The notes: a model not told the origin generated them from the sequence alone. Shown: positions 40,213 to 51,236, counted from the first letter of the stretch. The stretch is DNA of 64,000 nucleotides from Emiliania huxleyi CCMP1516 (GCF_000372725.1 NW_005202427.1:1090459-1154458); one strand, 5' to 3'. Made by a program: numbers and translations.

Positions 40213-40857
40213 TCACCGACACTCCGACAACTCTTTCAGCGGGTCGATGATGAAGTAGACGATCAAGGCGATGACTCCTGCCACTATCCCCAGGCATACC
40301 ATGACACCTCCTGAGGTGAGTCCAACTGCTAGGATGCAGCACCTTCGCCGGTCTTCCTTCTGCGTGGTACGGATCCTCTGCGCATGAATCGCCTCATCTG
40401 TTGCTCTCTGTGCAGCTCCGCCGTCTCTCGCGTAGGTGACCGTCACTTCAGCGCCCGCATTGGGAGGAACCGTCACCTCCAGCTGCCGCCCCGAATGCGT
40501 TGTCACGAGCAGCATGTCGCCTGCTCTGGACTGGGGAGGAATTGGCACCTGAATGTCGCTTGTTGTTGGACTCTGCACCTGGCCTTGGACTGGCTGGCCT
40601 TGGACGGGCTGGCCTTGGACGAGCTGGCCCCGTACGGGCTGAGCGGTTTCGGCCGCGGCTATGGCGACGGGTGCCGTATGGCTCCGCTCTGCGCCGCCCT
40701 CCAGTACGCTGTCCACCCGCTCCGCCTCTGGGTATTTGAGCGACTCGACGATGTCTGTCGACTGCCGCGACTCGACGATGTCCGTCGGCGCGTCTGTGGC
40801 ACTTGACGGCTCGGCTCTGCTGGCCGAATAGGATGGTGGCGCGTCGCCCGTCTCCAT
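40213..40857 (-). CDS. Small tail-anchored membrane protein of unknown function
   Basis: 214 aa from Met 40857 (METGDAPPSYSAS). The N-terminal half is polar, with a repeated TDIVES motif and four QGQPV-like units. The middle block GDMLLVTTHSGRQLEVTVPP and GAEVTVTYARDGG looks like a small beta domain. A charged patch (RTTQKEDRRRCC) precedes one long hydrophobic helix (GGVMVCLGIVAGVIALIVYFII) four to twelve residues from the end, giving a tail-anchored topology with the bulk in the cytosol. PPSY near the start could bind WW domains. No family recognised. Confidence 0.6.
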   Translation of the reverse strand: METGDAPPSYSASRAEPSSATDAPTDIVESRQSTDIVESLKYPEAERVDSVLEGGAERSHTAPVAIAAAETAQPVRGQLVQGQPVQGQPVQGQVQSPTTSDIQVPIPPQSRAGDMLLVTTHSGRQLEVTVPPNAGAEVTVTYARDGGAAQRATDEAIHAQRIRTTQKEDRRRCCILAVGLTSGGVMVCLGIVAGVIALIVYFIIDPLKELSECR

Positions 40858-41641
40858 GTGTTGGTAGGCGGCGTGTGTGTGTGCAGTCCGTGCGGAGCTA
40901 TATCGATGTCTTCGGCGGAGCATGGGACGGCCGCAAGAGGCGTACCTGGATGAAGTCTGGCGGGCATGATGCCCCACGAGCTAAACCAGCGTAGGTATAT
41001 TGTTGGCAAATCAAGACACAGAGCTCACACAGAATCACAGCGGTTCCCGGATGGCTGTCTATTATGAAATCCATGACGTGTGCCATCAGACTCACGCTCA
41101 GGCGCATGCGTTGGCTGTCGAGCGCCAACGGCCTTGCGGAGCCTCCTCGAGGCGCAGAAGAAGGGAGCGAGCGTCTTCGACGGCGTCAGCAAGTCGCTCA
41201 TCTACTCGCCCTACCTAACCAAAAAAGCACGATTCTCAAGTTGGGCGCTCATGCTGGCCCCCGCAGGCGGTTGCAGCGAGAGGAGCGAGGTAAAAGACAC
41301 ACTGTTGAAAGGTTGGAGAGCAGCCTGCCGTCGAGCAGCGCGCCGCGCAAGCCCGCTGCCGGCGACCTGATCGAGAGCTCGTAGTCATGGTAGTATTCAG
41401 CGCGCCATCGCGCCCGAGACGGCCCGCCCTGGCCCTGTCGGCCTTCCCAGACAGCTTGTCGAGGCGGTACAGAGTGCCGAGAGCATGCTGGGCAGGCTCC
41501 CGTCGAGCGACGAGCCATGCTGGCTCGTCGCCGGCGGCGAGCTGTGAACAGCAAAACGGGACAGGGTGGCAAAATTCTTCTTCGCCGCTGCGTCCACTGA
41601 GGCTGACGGGCTGCTCCTGAGCGTCCCCGCTGAGCGTCCAT
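40858..41641. other. Intergenic upstream of DNAJC21-like gene
   Basis: Holds a 28-bp sequence shared with 51132-51159. The plus-strand stretch 41140-41250 reads LRSLLEAQKKGASVFDGVSK and looks coding, but no start, stop or partner exon is evident. Confidence 0.35.
41003..41030 (+). repeat. 28-bp sequence shared with 51132-51159
   Basis: TTGGCAAATCAAGACACAGA followed by GCTCACAC is identical at both places, 10 kb apart. The preceding AGGTATATTGTTGGCAA here also recurs at about 50580-50596, so this copy joins two pieces found separately downstream. Confidence 0.8.
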
Positions 41642-43492
41642 ATGAGGTGCCACTACGAGGTGCTCGGCGTCGAGCGGGACGCGGACGACGACGCGCTCAA
41701 AAAGGCGTACCGCAAGCTGGCGCTCAAGTGGCACCCCGACAAGAACCAGGACCAGATCGAGCTCGCCACCGAGACCTTCAAGCAGATCCAGTCCGCCTAC
41801 GCGGTGCTCTCGGATAAGCACGAGCGCGCATGGTACGACGACCACCGCGAGGCCATCCTGCGCGGCGCCGGCGGCGGCTCCGCGGGCGGCGGCGACGAGG
41901 ACGACGACGGCGGCTTTGACCTGTGGGCGTACTTCTCGTCGTCCGCCTACTCGGGCTTCGGCGACGACGAGCGTGGCTTCTACGCGGCGTACAGCCGCGT
42001 GTTCGAGGCCGTCGACAAGGCGGAGCGCGACAGCGGCGCCAAGGGCAAGCCGCCGGCTCCGGAGCTCGGCCGGTCGGACGCCGCGTGGAGCGAGGTGCGC
42101 GGCTTCTACGCGCACTGGGAGGCCTTCTCGACGGGGCGCTCGATGGCGCACGTGGACCTGTACGACACGCGCGAGGCGCCCAACCGGCAGGTGCGGCGCG
42201 CGATGGAGAAGGAGAACGACAAGGCGCGCGCCGCGGCTCGCAAAAAGGCAAACGAGTGCGTGCGCGCCCTCGCGGCGTACGTCAAGAAGCGCGACCCACG
42301 GGTGGCGGAGAACCAGGCGCGGATTGGGCGGGAGCGGTCTGAGGCGGCGGCGCGCGCCGAGTCGGAGCGCAGGCAGCGGCAGGCGGAGCACGACCTCGCG
42401 CGCACGCAGGAGCGGAAGGAGCGCGCCGCTGCGTGGGATACAGAGGAGGGGGCGGAGCTGGACCGGCTGCTGGAGGGCTACTCGGACGAGGAGGAGGACA
42501 AGGGGAGGAGGCGCAAGGGCAAGAAGGGCAAGAAGGGCAAGAAGGGCGGAGGCGGAGGCGGCGGGGGAGGCGGCGAGGGCGGGACTTCGGCGGCCGACGC
42601 GGACGCGGCCGAGGGGAAGGGCGGTGCGGCTGCGGGCATGCTGCCTGCCGGCGGGTGCGAGGAGGCGGCCGAGGAGGGGGCGGCGGAGGAGGCGGACGCC
42701 TTTTACTGCGTCGCCTGCGGCAAGAACTTCCGGAGCGCCAAGCAGTGGCAGAACCACGAGAAGTCGAAGAAGCACGTCGAGCGGGTGCGGCAGCTGCGGG
42801 CAGACCTGTTAGCGGAGGACGAGGCGGCGGCGCTGGCCGAGGCGTCCGAGGCGGCTGAGGCGGCTGCAGCAATGGAGGCTGCGGGCGGCTCGGACTCGGG
42901 AGGCAAAAACGAAACACCACTCGACCGGTTTCTTTTTTCTTAGGCTGCGAGCGGCTCGGACTCGGGAGGCGAGGCGAGCGGGGCGGAGGAGGCGGCAGTG
43001 AGCGTAGAGGAGGGAGAGGAGGAGGAGGAGGAGGAGGAGAGCGAGGAGGAGGAGGCGATCCTGCTGCTGGCGAGAAAGAGGCTCGCTGGCATGGCAGCAT
43101 TGGCCCAAGAGGACGAGGACGACGACGAGGACGAGGACGAGGGCGAGGAGCAACAGCTGCAGCAGCGAGGGCGCGAGCAGCAGCAGCAGCAGCAGGAGAG
43201 CGAGGAGGAGGAGGAGCGCGAGGCAGCAGCGGTCGTGGAGTCGGCAGAGACACCGGACGCCGCTCTGGGGCAGGTGCTCAACGCCGCGGCGCGGCGACGC
43301 GCCAAAAAGTCGCAGCGCCAGCAGGCGCAGGCGGCCGCGGTGGGCGGCGACGGCGAGGACGGCGAGAGCGCGACGCTGTGCAAGGTCTGTGGCCTCGAGT
43401 GCGGCAGTAGGAACAAGCTCTTCCAGCACATCAAGGCCAACCCGACGCACGCCGTGCTCAAGGAGCAGCCAGCGCGAGGCAAGCGGAGGTGA
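41642..43492 (+). CDS. DNAJC21: J-domain cochaperone with two C2H2 fingers, DNAJC21/Jjj1-like
   Basis: Two exons, join(41642..42877, 42944..43492), 594 aa. The J domain is at the very N-terminus ([20 protein letters not shown], then WHPDKN with the HPD tripeptide). A middle region with YAHWEAFST matches the zuotin/DNAJC21 core. A charged linker with [13 protein letters not shown] leads to a first zinc finger [20 protein letters not shown] and, after an acidic stretch, a second finger [19 protein letters not shown] near the C-terminus. In yeast and man this protein stimulates Hsp70 to recycle 60S ribosome biogenesis factors. The 66-bp GC-AG intron lies between the fingers and shows the direct-repeat pattern. 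Length and order match the family closely. Confidence 0.92.
42876..42970 (+). repeat. 29-bp direct repeat over both junctions of the DNAJC21-like intron
   Basis: AGGCTGCGGGCGGCTCGGAC plus CTCGGGAGGC-like tail at 42876-42904 recurs with one mismatch at 42942-42970. The intron 42878-42943 (66 bp) begins GC and ends TTTTTTCTTAG. Splicing joins GAG to GCTGCGAGC in frame. Confidence 0.88.
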
Positions 43493-45079
43493 TGCGGTGT
43501 GCGCCGCGGTCTAGGCTCTTACTCCGTGCGCCCCACGCGGCGGCCGCCCCGCAGCGCGGAGAAGAGAAAAGGTGAAGTTTTTCATCCAGTGACTCTCGTG
43601 CGCCGTTGTTCAAACTCCGCAACTTGAATTCGAACTTGATCTCGCCTCGCGTCGGCTCACGTGGCTCGACGTGCACAGGGGCTCTCGGCGTCTCGCGTCT
43701 CGCTCTCGGGAGAGACGGGACGAAAACAGTTGTTGGGAGAGTCGGACATAGCTTGCTATGAAGGTTATCCTTCAACGTGAGGAGAGGGGGACAGCAAGCA
43801 ATACCCAAAATACGCGATCCAAACTACTCGAGTACCGGTGCCGCGCCGAAAGAGCGCGGCCGTCGGCTCGCAGCGTTGGGCTGCTTGCTCTCTCGAACCC
43901 CATCGTCCGAGTCGTGCGCAATCTCGCGTGATGACATCTCGCCCTGATCCCATGCCAGTGGGGCAGGCGCATCATATCGTCGGCGATGGGTTCCGTGCTC
44001 CCAGACGTAGAGACGTTCCGTCACAATGCCGCCGCATATGCCGCCGCAATGTCGATTGCAATGCAGGCAGCGCAGGAACCGTACTGGTGCGGCAAGGAAG
44101 AGGCCGGCCCACATAGGCAGAATTCCACTGGGGCCACGTGCAAGACAGTATGCAACGTGGCGCCCAGAGAGACAGCTCCCCAACCCGCCGCCGCCAAGGC
44201 ATTGGGCCTGAGGTGGAGCTGTCCGAGGACGGATGACCGAGTCCTCCAGAGGCAAGCCAGAGGCATGCCAATAGCAAGCCAAAGGTAAGCTGCTGGCGTC
44301 CACAGTTGGCGACCTCAGTGTCGACCACAATGGGCGATCACGACGTGGCGTCCCGACACAAGGGTGCCGACCGGGCGAGAACGCCAGGCGAGCCCCACAG
44401 TGGCGTCCATGGCGTGAAGCCAAGGCCGCGCCATGGCGTCCACACAGCCGTGCTCAGGAGCTGCCGTGTTTGTTCGCTCGCGCTCGAAATGTGTGCCTGA
44501 AAGGGTTAATTAAGCCATGATGCGGCTCTCGATAGCACACGGTACTAATGGTGTAATAGGACGAGAAATGTGAAAACGCCGGAATTCTACTCTCGCTCGG
44601 CACACGAGGGCGCGCCTTTCTCTTCTTTCGGGACGTGAGCGACCCGGGGGATGCCCCGCGCGCCTGACCCAGGCGCGAAAACGAATCTGCGAGGCGTGGC
44701 CGCTCATGCGGCCCGATGGGGAGGAGCGGGGCGGACTACGGGGATCGGCTTCTTACACAGCCCTTCCCTGCAGCGAGCCCCCCTCCAACCCACTCGCGCT
44801 AGGTCTCGGGTTTGACGCATGGGGTCACTCCCGCGAAACTCGGGAACTAGCCGGGGCAGTCGGAGAAGGGGCAACTCCGTGCACTGACGGTCGGCCGTCA
44901 GAAAACACGCCTCCGTGGCTCGGGTTACACCAATCCTCGCTACCCAACGCGGCCAAAGGATATCCACCTCGAGAACCTCGAGAACGTGACAGTGTCATCA
45001 CCGACACTCAGGCCGAGACTCAAACCGACAGCTTCTCAACTCTTCAAAGAGCCCCCCAAATGCTGCCCTCTTCCGTCTC
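43493..45079. other. Intergenic, no gene supported
   Basis: Many short frames on both strands, none with recognisable features or consistent splicing. Composition is less GC-rich than the flanking genes. Confidence 0.5.
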
Positions 45080-45700
45080 GCTGCGCCGGCGTCACAATCG
45101 CAGAAAGCGGGCGAGGTCGCCGCCCGCGCCGCCTATTTGTATCGGCCCGGAGTGGCATCGGCTTCACCGATTCCCGCTCCTCACGGTCAGCGCGGCGGTC
45201 GCTGGAGTCTCACCGAACGCCAATGCATGGACTGCCTACCACGATGCCAGCACGGGCGGCATGTTCCTCTTCAACTCATCTACCAACGCCGCCAAGACCC
45301 TGCTGGATTCGACGGCGCAGCAAGCGCTCTCGACCCGAGGACTGGCAGACGGGGTGGCCGTCGCGACGTGGTGGCGGGCAACGCGGTCGAGGGCGTGGAA
45401 GAGCGCAAGTGCCGCCGCCTCTGCGAACGCCTGAAGTCGAAGCGCGTACTCCCCTCGCCGGCACCCCAGTCGGTGCAGCGCGCTTGGCTGCAGAGCACCA
45501 TCGCGGCGCTCCCGTCGCCCGAGGTGCCCGTTGCGGAGCCACTGCGGTCCACCGACGACCTGCCGCCGCCGCAGTCCGCGTCGCCACCGCCGCCACTCGG
45601 CCGCGCTGCGGCTTATCTCGGCCGCCGCCGCCGCAGGCAGCGGCCGCCGCCGCCGCAGGTTCCTCACGACCTCGAGGTAGGCAGGGAGGCGCCGTTCTGA
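45080..45700 (+). CDS. Possible gene with WW-like segment, frame switch unresolved
   Basis: One frame reads PEWHRLHRFPLLTVSAAVAG and AWTAYHDASTGGMFLFNSST, which fits the first half of a WW domain (Trp, TGG, FLFN..T) but lacks the second Trp. Near 45370 the protein-like signal moves to another frame (NAVEGVEERKCRRLCERLKS, then PQSVQRAWLQSTIAALPSPE) ending at 45700. A short intron or an indel would be needed. Antisense frames are also open, so this is weak. Confidence 0.3.
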   Translation, partial: AAPASQSQKAGEVAARAAYLYRPGVASASPIPAPHGQRGGRWSLTERQCMDCLPRCQHGRHVPLQLIYQRRQDPAGFDGAASALDPRTGRRGGRRDVVAGNAVEGVEERKCRRLCERLKSKRVLPSPAPQSVQRAWLQSTIAALPSPEVPVAEPLRSTDDLPPPQSASPPPPLGRAAAYLGRRRRRQRPPPPQVPHDLEVGREAPF

Positions 45701-46074
45701 GAGCATCGCTGCCGCCGCTGCTGTGACTTGCTGCAACACTGCTCTCCGACCTCCGAGAGCCTCACATCTCGCGAGACGCGCGAGCCGCGAGCGCGACAGC
45801 CGACACCGGGGTGCGGCGGGGGGCCGACGCGCGACGGTGTAGCTGCTAGCTGAGAGGCTTCTGCGGTGTACTAACATGCTCTAAATCAATCCACACAATA
45901 CCCCCGCCCGTGCAGCGTGCTGATTACCCTCGGGCCAGCCCTGCGCACATCTCGGTCTGCGCTCGTGTGCTCTGATACGTGATACCTGACACCCCGCCGC
46001 TCACGTCTGCACACTCTCGCGTGTGATGAGAACAGATCCGCCTAATAGCGTGCCGTCCCCGCACGCGCCACCCC

Positions 46075-48056
46075 TCACGCCACCACGAGCGACGCGGCGA
46101 GCAGCCTCTGCTCGGCGGCGTCTCGCGACCGCTCGGCGGGGCGGGGCGGGCCGACTGCAGCCGCCTCCTGCAGCTGCTGCGTGCAGACCATCGCGTGCTC
46201 GCGGTACGCCTCGGTGAGGGAGTGCTGCTGCGCGAGCAGCTCCTGCAGCGCGCCCGCCGCCTGCACCGACTCCTGCAGCGCGCTCTCGACCGACTCCTTC
46301 TGCTGCCCGAGCCGAGCTATCTCCTCGCTCGCCCAGCGCTCGACGGCTTGCCGCTCCACCCGCAGCCGCTGCGTCGCCTGCTCCACCTCCTTGAGGGCCG
46401 CGTCCGCCGCCCGCCCCTTGGCCGCCGCCTCGGCCCGCACCGCGTCCCGCTGCGCCTCCGCCGCCGCCACGTCCCTCCGCCGGCCGATGGCCTCTCGCTC
46501 CGTCGCCTGAACCGCAGCTTGGCGAACGTGAGAGCAGCCAGACCGCGGTGTACGGCGCGCAAGTACGGCGGTGTCGCCAGCTCGGCGGTCTCGGCGCGCG
46601 CCCGCATCCGGCTCGCCTCCTCGCGCGCAGCCTTCGCCTGTAGCAACCGTCTTGGAAGCTTCATTCGCAGGCGCACGGTGTCGCGCTGCGCCGCAGGGCC
46701 TCTGCCTGCGCGAGCGCCCGCTCGGCGGCGATGGCAGCCTCGTCGGCTGCAACCTGAGGGGAGACCAAGGCTCGTCACCGGTGTCGCGAGGCCCCACCTC
46801 CCGACCCCTCCCCTCGCCTTTGCGCGGCCGAGCTCGGCGCGCAGAGTCACGTCGCCCGCCACGGACCGCTCGCCAGCCTCGGCGGCGCGGGCGGCCGCCG
46901 CCGCGCGCAACGCGTCCGCCTCGGCCTGCACGTCGCACCGCTCGCGCCTCTCCCGCTCGAGCAGCGCGCGCGTCGACTCGAGCTGCGTCGCCAGCGCGTC
47001 GCTCGCCGCGGCAGCCGCCCGCTCCACCTCGGCCGCGCTCTCCCGCTCGGCCGCTAGCTCTGCCGCGTGCTGCCGCGCAGCCGCCTCGGCCGCCGCCTTG
47101 GAGGAGGCGGCCTGCCGCTGCAGGAGCTTGGTGGCGCCCTCCAGCTTCGCGCCAACCTCGGCCGCCCGCGCCTCCGCCTCGTGGCGCGCCGCGTCCGCCG
47201 CCTCCGCCTCGCGCCTCGCCAGCCCCGCCAGAGAGTCGAGCCGCCTCCCCTCCGCCCCGGCCGCGACGAGCTGGGCGTTCACCTGCTCGAGCTCGGCGCC
47301 GCGCAAGCCCGCCGTCTCCTCCAGCTCCGCCACGGAGCTCTGCGCCTCGCGCAGCTGCCGCTCGAGCGCCTGCGCCGCGCGCCCTCGCTCCGCTGCCCGC
47401 TCCTCCGCCAGCGAAACGCTGTACTCCGCCTCGCGCGCCGCGGCGGCGGCGGCGGTGCGCAGCGCGTCAGCCTCCCGCTGCAGCTCGGCCGTCCCCGCCG
47501 CCGCCGCCGCCGTCTCGGCACGCGACGCCGCGAGCTCCCGCCGAGCCGCCTCGAGCCGCGCCGCCTCGGCCGCCGCCGCCGCCGCCGCCGTCGCAGCGGC
47601 GTCCTCCGCCTCGGCCGCCCGCGCGCACGCCTCGGCGATGGCCTGCACCGCCGCCGCCTCGGACGCGCGCGCCCGCTGCGCCGCGCCGATCGCGTCGGCG
47701 AGGGAGGCCTCGGCCGCCGCGCGCTCCGAGCTCGCCTGGTCGCGCTCTCGCCTCGCCGCGGCGGCCGCCGCCTCGAGCTCCGAGTGCTCTGCGACGAGGA
47801 GCTGCAGCCGCGCCTGCATCTCGACCCACTCGGCGCGCGTCGTGCCCTCGGCGCCCTCGCCCTCGGCGGCCGGGCTTCCGACCGCGAGCTCGAGGTCGGC
47901 GTTCCTCTCGGAGAGCGCGAGCGCCTCCTGCAGCAGCTCGGTGTTGCGCGCTCGCAGGGCGTCGTTCTCAGCGGCGAGCGCCGCGACGCGCTGCATCGCT
48001 GCGTCGGCGGCGGCGATCTGCACGAGGCCGCTGTCTTGATCGAGCAATGCCTCCAT
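46075..48056 (-). CDS. Ala-rich coiled-coil protein
   Basis: Four exons, complement(46075..46506, 46578..46637, 46685..46753, 46818..48056), 599 aa, all in frame. Nearly the whole length is coiled coil rich in Ala, Glu, Arg and Leu, from MEALLDQDSGLVQIAAAD to a C-terminal EAYREHAMVCTQQLQEA. No globular domain or GRIP domain is seen. All three introns use GC donors; the 47-bp intron 46638-46684 is the shortest in the window. Two introns begin GCGACACCG and their downstream exons begin GCGAAGGC or GCGACGGAG, a weak version of the direct-repeat pattern. Likely a cytoskeletal, basal-body or Golgi scaffold, but this is a guess. Confidence 0.68.
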
Positions 48057-49391
48057 CGTACGGACCTGGAGAGCCGACAGCGGGACAGCGGGACAGCTGG
48101 AGAGGCCCGAACTGTTCAACTGCTGGCGAGGTCGTACTTCCAGGCCTGGCTGTGGGAACAGCTCACGCAGTCTCGCCGAGGCTCGCCCCAGCACCTCGCC
48201 CCCCCGGGCAAGGGGGGACCCCGTGAGGCGTGGGAGTGCCTCGCCAGTTCAACTGCGTCACTTGTGTGAGCGTTTCCTCCCGTCCCGTTTCTTTTGGCTG
48301 AGGGAAAGATTTTTACCTGCCCCCCTGCCCCGCGATCCCTCGACAGCGTCGGGCGCCAACAGAACTCCCAGTGATGCGGATTGGCTTTCATGACGCCTTC
48401 GTGTAGAGCGCTGTAGAGCTGTAGAGATGTAGAGCGCTCTGGAGCGCTGTAGAGCGCTGTCTGTAGAGCTGTAGAGCTCTACAGCCGCCGCGGGACGAAC
48501 TGCGTGCGTTGTAGAGCGATGTAGAGGCGCTCTACAACGTGAAATCTCTACAACAAGACTCTACATCATAAGCGGCGAACGAGGCACGGTCGCTCTCCGA
48601 CATGAGGCGCGTTGCACTCGCCAGTGCTGCCCTGGCCCTCTGTCTGCCCGCCCAATGGGTGGGAGGTGCCTCTGCTGCTGTGGCATGCCTCACGGCTGCG
48701 ACTGGCCGGCGCCTCGGCGCGTCAGCTCGGCTCGGCGTAGCGATAGTGGCCAGCGCAACTCGCCTGGACTCAACGCTCAGCCAGGAGCTCCCGCACGCGC
48801 TGGCGCGAGTCATGGCGCATGCAACGCGTCTGAATGCTCGCCTCGCCTTGCGCAAATGCGACCGTCCTCGCCGCCGACAGTCCACCGCCTGCTAAAGAAG
48901 CACTGCGATGAATGCGGCACCGGCGACGCATGGCAGGCTGGTGATGACGCAGTTATGGGGTGTTGTGTGCCATCAGAGTGACTCTCTGTGTGTCAGGGAT
49001 CGTCAGGGCCGTCCATCAGAGCTCCGGTGTGATGGTGAGACGGGAGTTGGTGAGTTGAAAACGGGCGCGCGGGCCGCGGCGCAGCCCGCAGGGCGTGGAG
49101 CGTCTCTCATGATGCGTCCGTCCCAACAGCAACACCACACGAGCGAGAGAGCGCGGAGCACTTTCCCAAAATGTAGGCCACCTCGCGCGCTCTCGTCTTG
49201 GTCTCTTGCACTGTGTGTTTGGTCATTGCCACTTGGCGCCGAAGACGGCGAAGTCTTGCTCTGTTCTCGAGGCTCTCTTGGGGGAGGGGGTCAATCCTCG
49301 GCGTCAGACAGAAAAGAAAAAAACTCCGCCATTACGAAAGAGAATTTTTCAAAGACCACTACCCGGTCTACCCGTACCATCTCAATCGCAC
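48057..49391. other. Intergenic with TGTAGAGC array and one small open frame
   Basis: Apart from the array listed next, the frame 48602-48895 (+) predicts 97 aa with a signal-like start (MRRVALASAALALCLPAQWVGG) but no other support. Confidence 0.4.
48399..48562. repeat. Array of TGTAGAGCG-type units in both orientations
   Basis: About a dozen units of TGTAGAGC, first direct (48408-48475) and then with inverted copies (CTCTACA at 48476-48485, 48529-48537, 48545-48551, 48560-48566). The arrangement could fold into a large hairpin. Confidence 0.85.
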
Positions 49392-50225
49392 CTAATCACA
49401 CACCACCGGCACCTCGACCGCCCGCGCGTAGGCCGCCGCCGCCTCCACCGCCGTGTCGAAGGTGCCGAGACAGAGCCGCCTCCCGTCCACTTTGTTGAAC
49501 GCCTGGAAGCGGCTAGCAGACTGCTGGTACACGTTCTTGTAGCCCGTGCGGTTGCTGCTGGAGAGGTGCAGGCGCAGCCCCTCGAAGTCCGCCACCACCG
49601 CCGAAGCCTCCCCGAAAGCACGTGCGTAGGCCACTGCCGCCTCGACTGCCGTGTCAAAGCTGCCGAGGTATTGGGGCGTTCCGTCGAAAGTCCAGGCTGC
49701 CTGGAATTTTCTGTCATATTGTCTGCTCACGCCCTTATAGCCGGTGCCGTTGCTGGAGAGGTGCAGGCGCAGGCCCTCCGCCTCTGGCACCACCTCTGCC
49801 GCTCGTTCCGCGTCTGCTGCTGTCTGCGCCGCCATCGCCGGGTCCGAAACCTGTCCCCCCAGCCCTCGCGCATGCCCTACCGCCCGCGCGTACGCCACCG
49901 CCGCTTGCACCGCCGTGCCGAAGTGGCCCAGGCGGACCTGCTTTCCGCCCACGTAGTGCTGCGCTCTGAAGCGGCCCGTGGCGAGTTTGGACACACCCGC
50001 GTACCCAGTTGTGCTCTTGCCGGAGAGGTGCAGGAGCACCCCGTCGGCCTCTGCCACCGGCGTTTCCATAGCCAGCTCTGTTGCAGCCGCCTCCGCTGCC
50101 GGCTCTTCCCCGTCGCGTCGGTCATCATTCCCCCGCGGAGGCTGCGGGGCCGATGCTGAATGCTGGAAGGAGATGGCGTCCTCTGCGGCCGTAGCGGCGG
50201 TACGTATGTGGCGCTTCCGCTTCAT
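49392..50225 (-). CDS. Protein with three AP2/ERF-like DNA-binding domains
   Basis: 277 aa from Met 50225 (MKRKRHIRTAATAAED). Three repeats of about 60 residues each contain GY.GVS......F.A, a G..Q/R.LG strand and (G/F)TAV.AAVAYARA, the AP2 fold pattern: GYAGVSKLATGRFRAQHYVG, GYKGVSRQYDRKFQAAWTFD, GYKNVYQQSASRFQAFNKVD. Each is preceded by an EG..LHLS motif, so the unit is longer than a bare AP2 domain. Such proteins in algae are often taken as transcription factors, although some AP2 domains sit in homing nucleases; no HNH motif is present. The basic N-terminus could be a nuclear signal. A repeat copy lies about 50 bp upstream. Confidence 0.82.
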   Translation of the reverse strand: MKRKRHIRTAATAAEDAISFQHSASAPQPPRGNDDRRDGEEPAAEAAATELAMETPVAEADGVLLHLSGKSTTGYAGVSKLATGRFRAQHYVGGKQVRLGHFGTAVQAAVAYARAVGHARGLGGQVSDPAMAAQTAADAERAAEVVPEAEGLRLHLSSNGTGYKGVSRQYDRKFQAAWTFDGTPQYLGSFDTAVEAAVAYARAFGEASAVVADFEGLRLHLSSSNRTGYKNVYQQSASRFQAFNKVDGRRLCLGTFDTAVEAAAAYARAVEVPVVCD

Positions 50226-50275
50226 GTGCGTTGTCCTCGAGTAGCTTGGGTCTCTCAGAAACGCCGGGCACAAAG

Positions 50276-50470
50276 AAGAAAGAAAGAAAACAGACAATCT
50301 AAGGGAGGGATGGGAGGACGGCACGCCGCCACCACACAGGGATTTTAAGGAGAGGTGTTGGTGTGTGGTGCGCTAGCCGTCGCCCACCCTAGGGAGTCTG
50401 CCTCTTCCTATCTCTTTTCGCAGTCTCTCGCCGATTCTCGCTGCAACCTTCATGCCACCTCGCGGCCGTC
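50276..50470 (-). repeat. Dispersed short retroposon-like repeat, copy 2
   Basis: Reverse orientation of the 879-1093 repeat: on the minus strand it runs from GAGGTGGCATGAAGGTTGC through AGGGTGGGCGACGGCTAGCG and CCTTAAAATCCCTGTG to a TTTC-type tail. It lies in the 5' flank of the AP2 gene. No clear target duplication seen. Confidence 0.8.
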
Positions 50471-51236
50471 CCACTCTCGTCGTTCTCTCCCTTGTCACTT
50501 CCTCCTCTGTCGCGTCATTCTCTTCTGCCTCGTCCAGTAAACGCACAAACCCGGGTCTCTACACACTTCCTTTTCTTTTAGGTATATTGTTGGCAAGCGC
50601 GCAGCGGCGGGCGCGCTGCGGCCGCACGTCTACTTCGTCATAGTGCCACGACGTGCGGCCTAGATTTAGCCCACGCGCCTCTGCTCGCAAACACTCACCC
50701 ATTTGATTGTCGCTGTCCGTGAGTGCGAGATAGGGCTAGCCGCAGGCAGCTAGCCCATGAGGAGGGCGTCCATAGACACCTCACTAGACCCCACATACGG
50801 TCTCGTCCGTGCCTTGCGGCCGGCGAGATTGCTAGAGGTGGAGCATGCTGCTCTAGCCTCACATGTCACTTCCTGTGGTCTGTTGTTTGTTGTGCTCTTG
50901 TTTGTTTCTCTTGGCACCTTGGAGTGCTGGGGGGGGCGACAGGGAGGATATGGCCTTGAGTTATGTGTACGCCAACTCAGGGTGTGTGGCAGCCAGCTGG
51001 CTGAGTGTCTTGTGAGCCTTTTGTGTCTGTGTGTCGCTCGTGCGTGTCGTCATCATCTGTCCAGCGTCCACCCATACCGCGTTGGTGTCCAGTCCGAGCC
51101 TGGCTGTTCTTCACCTTTCTACCTACCTACCTTGGCAAATCAAGACACAGAGCTCACACTTCCTAGGTTCGGGCTCCACGAGTCCGCTGAATTCTTCTTT
51201 TACCCAAAATTCTTCTTACCTGTGCTGGTGTAGTGC
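50471..51236. other. Intergenic, no gene supported
   Basis: Contains AGGTATATTGTTGGCAA at about 50580 and the 28-bp block at 51132-51159, both found joined at 40990-41030. Open frames here show no domain. Confidence 0.45.
51132..51159 (+). repeat. 28-bp sequence shared with 41003-41030
   Basis: Identical to the upstream copy; the flanks differ, with a CTACCTACCTACC run on the left side here. Confidence 0.8.

Noticed and set aside
46571..48269. Long plus-strand open frames antisense to the coiled-coil gene
   Set aside because: Composition is Pro/Arg/Ala filler; the minus-strand model has heptad-type coiled coil and consistent splicing.
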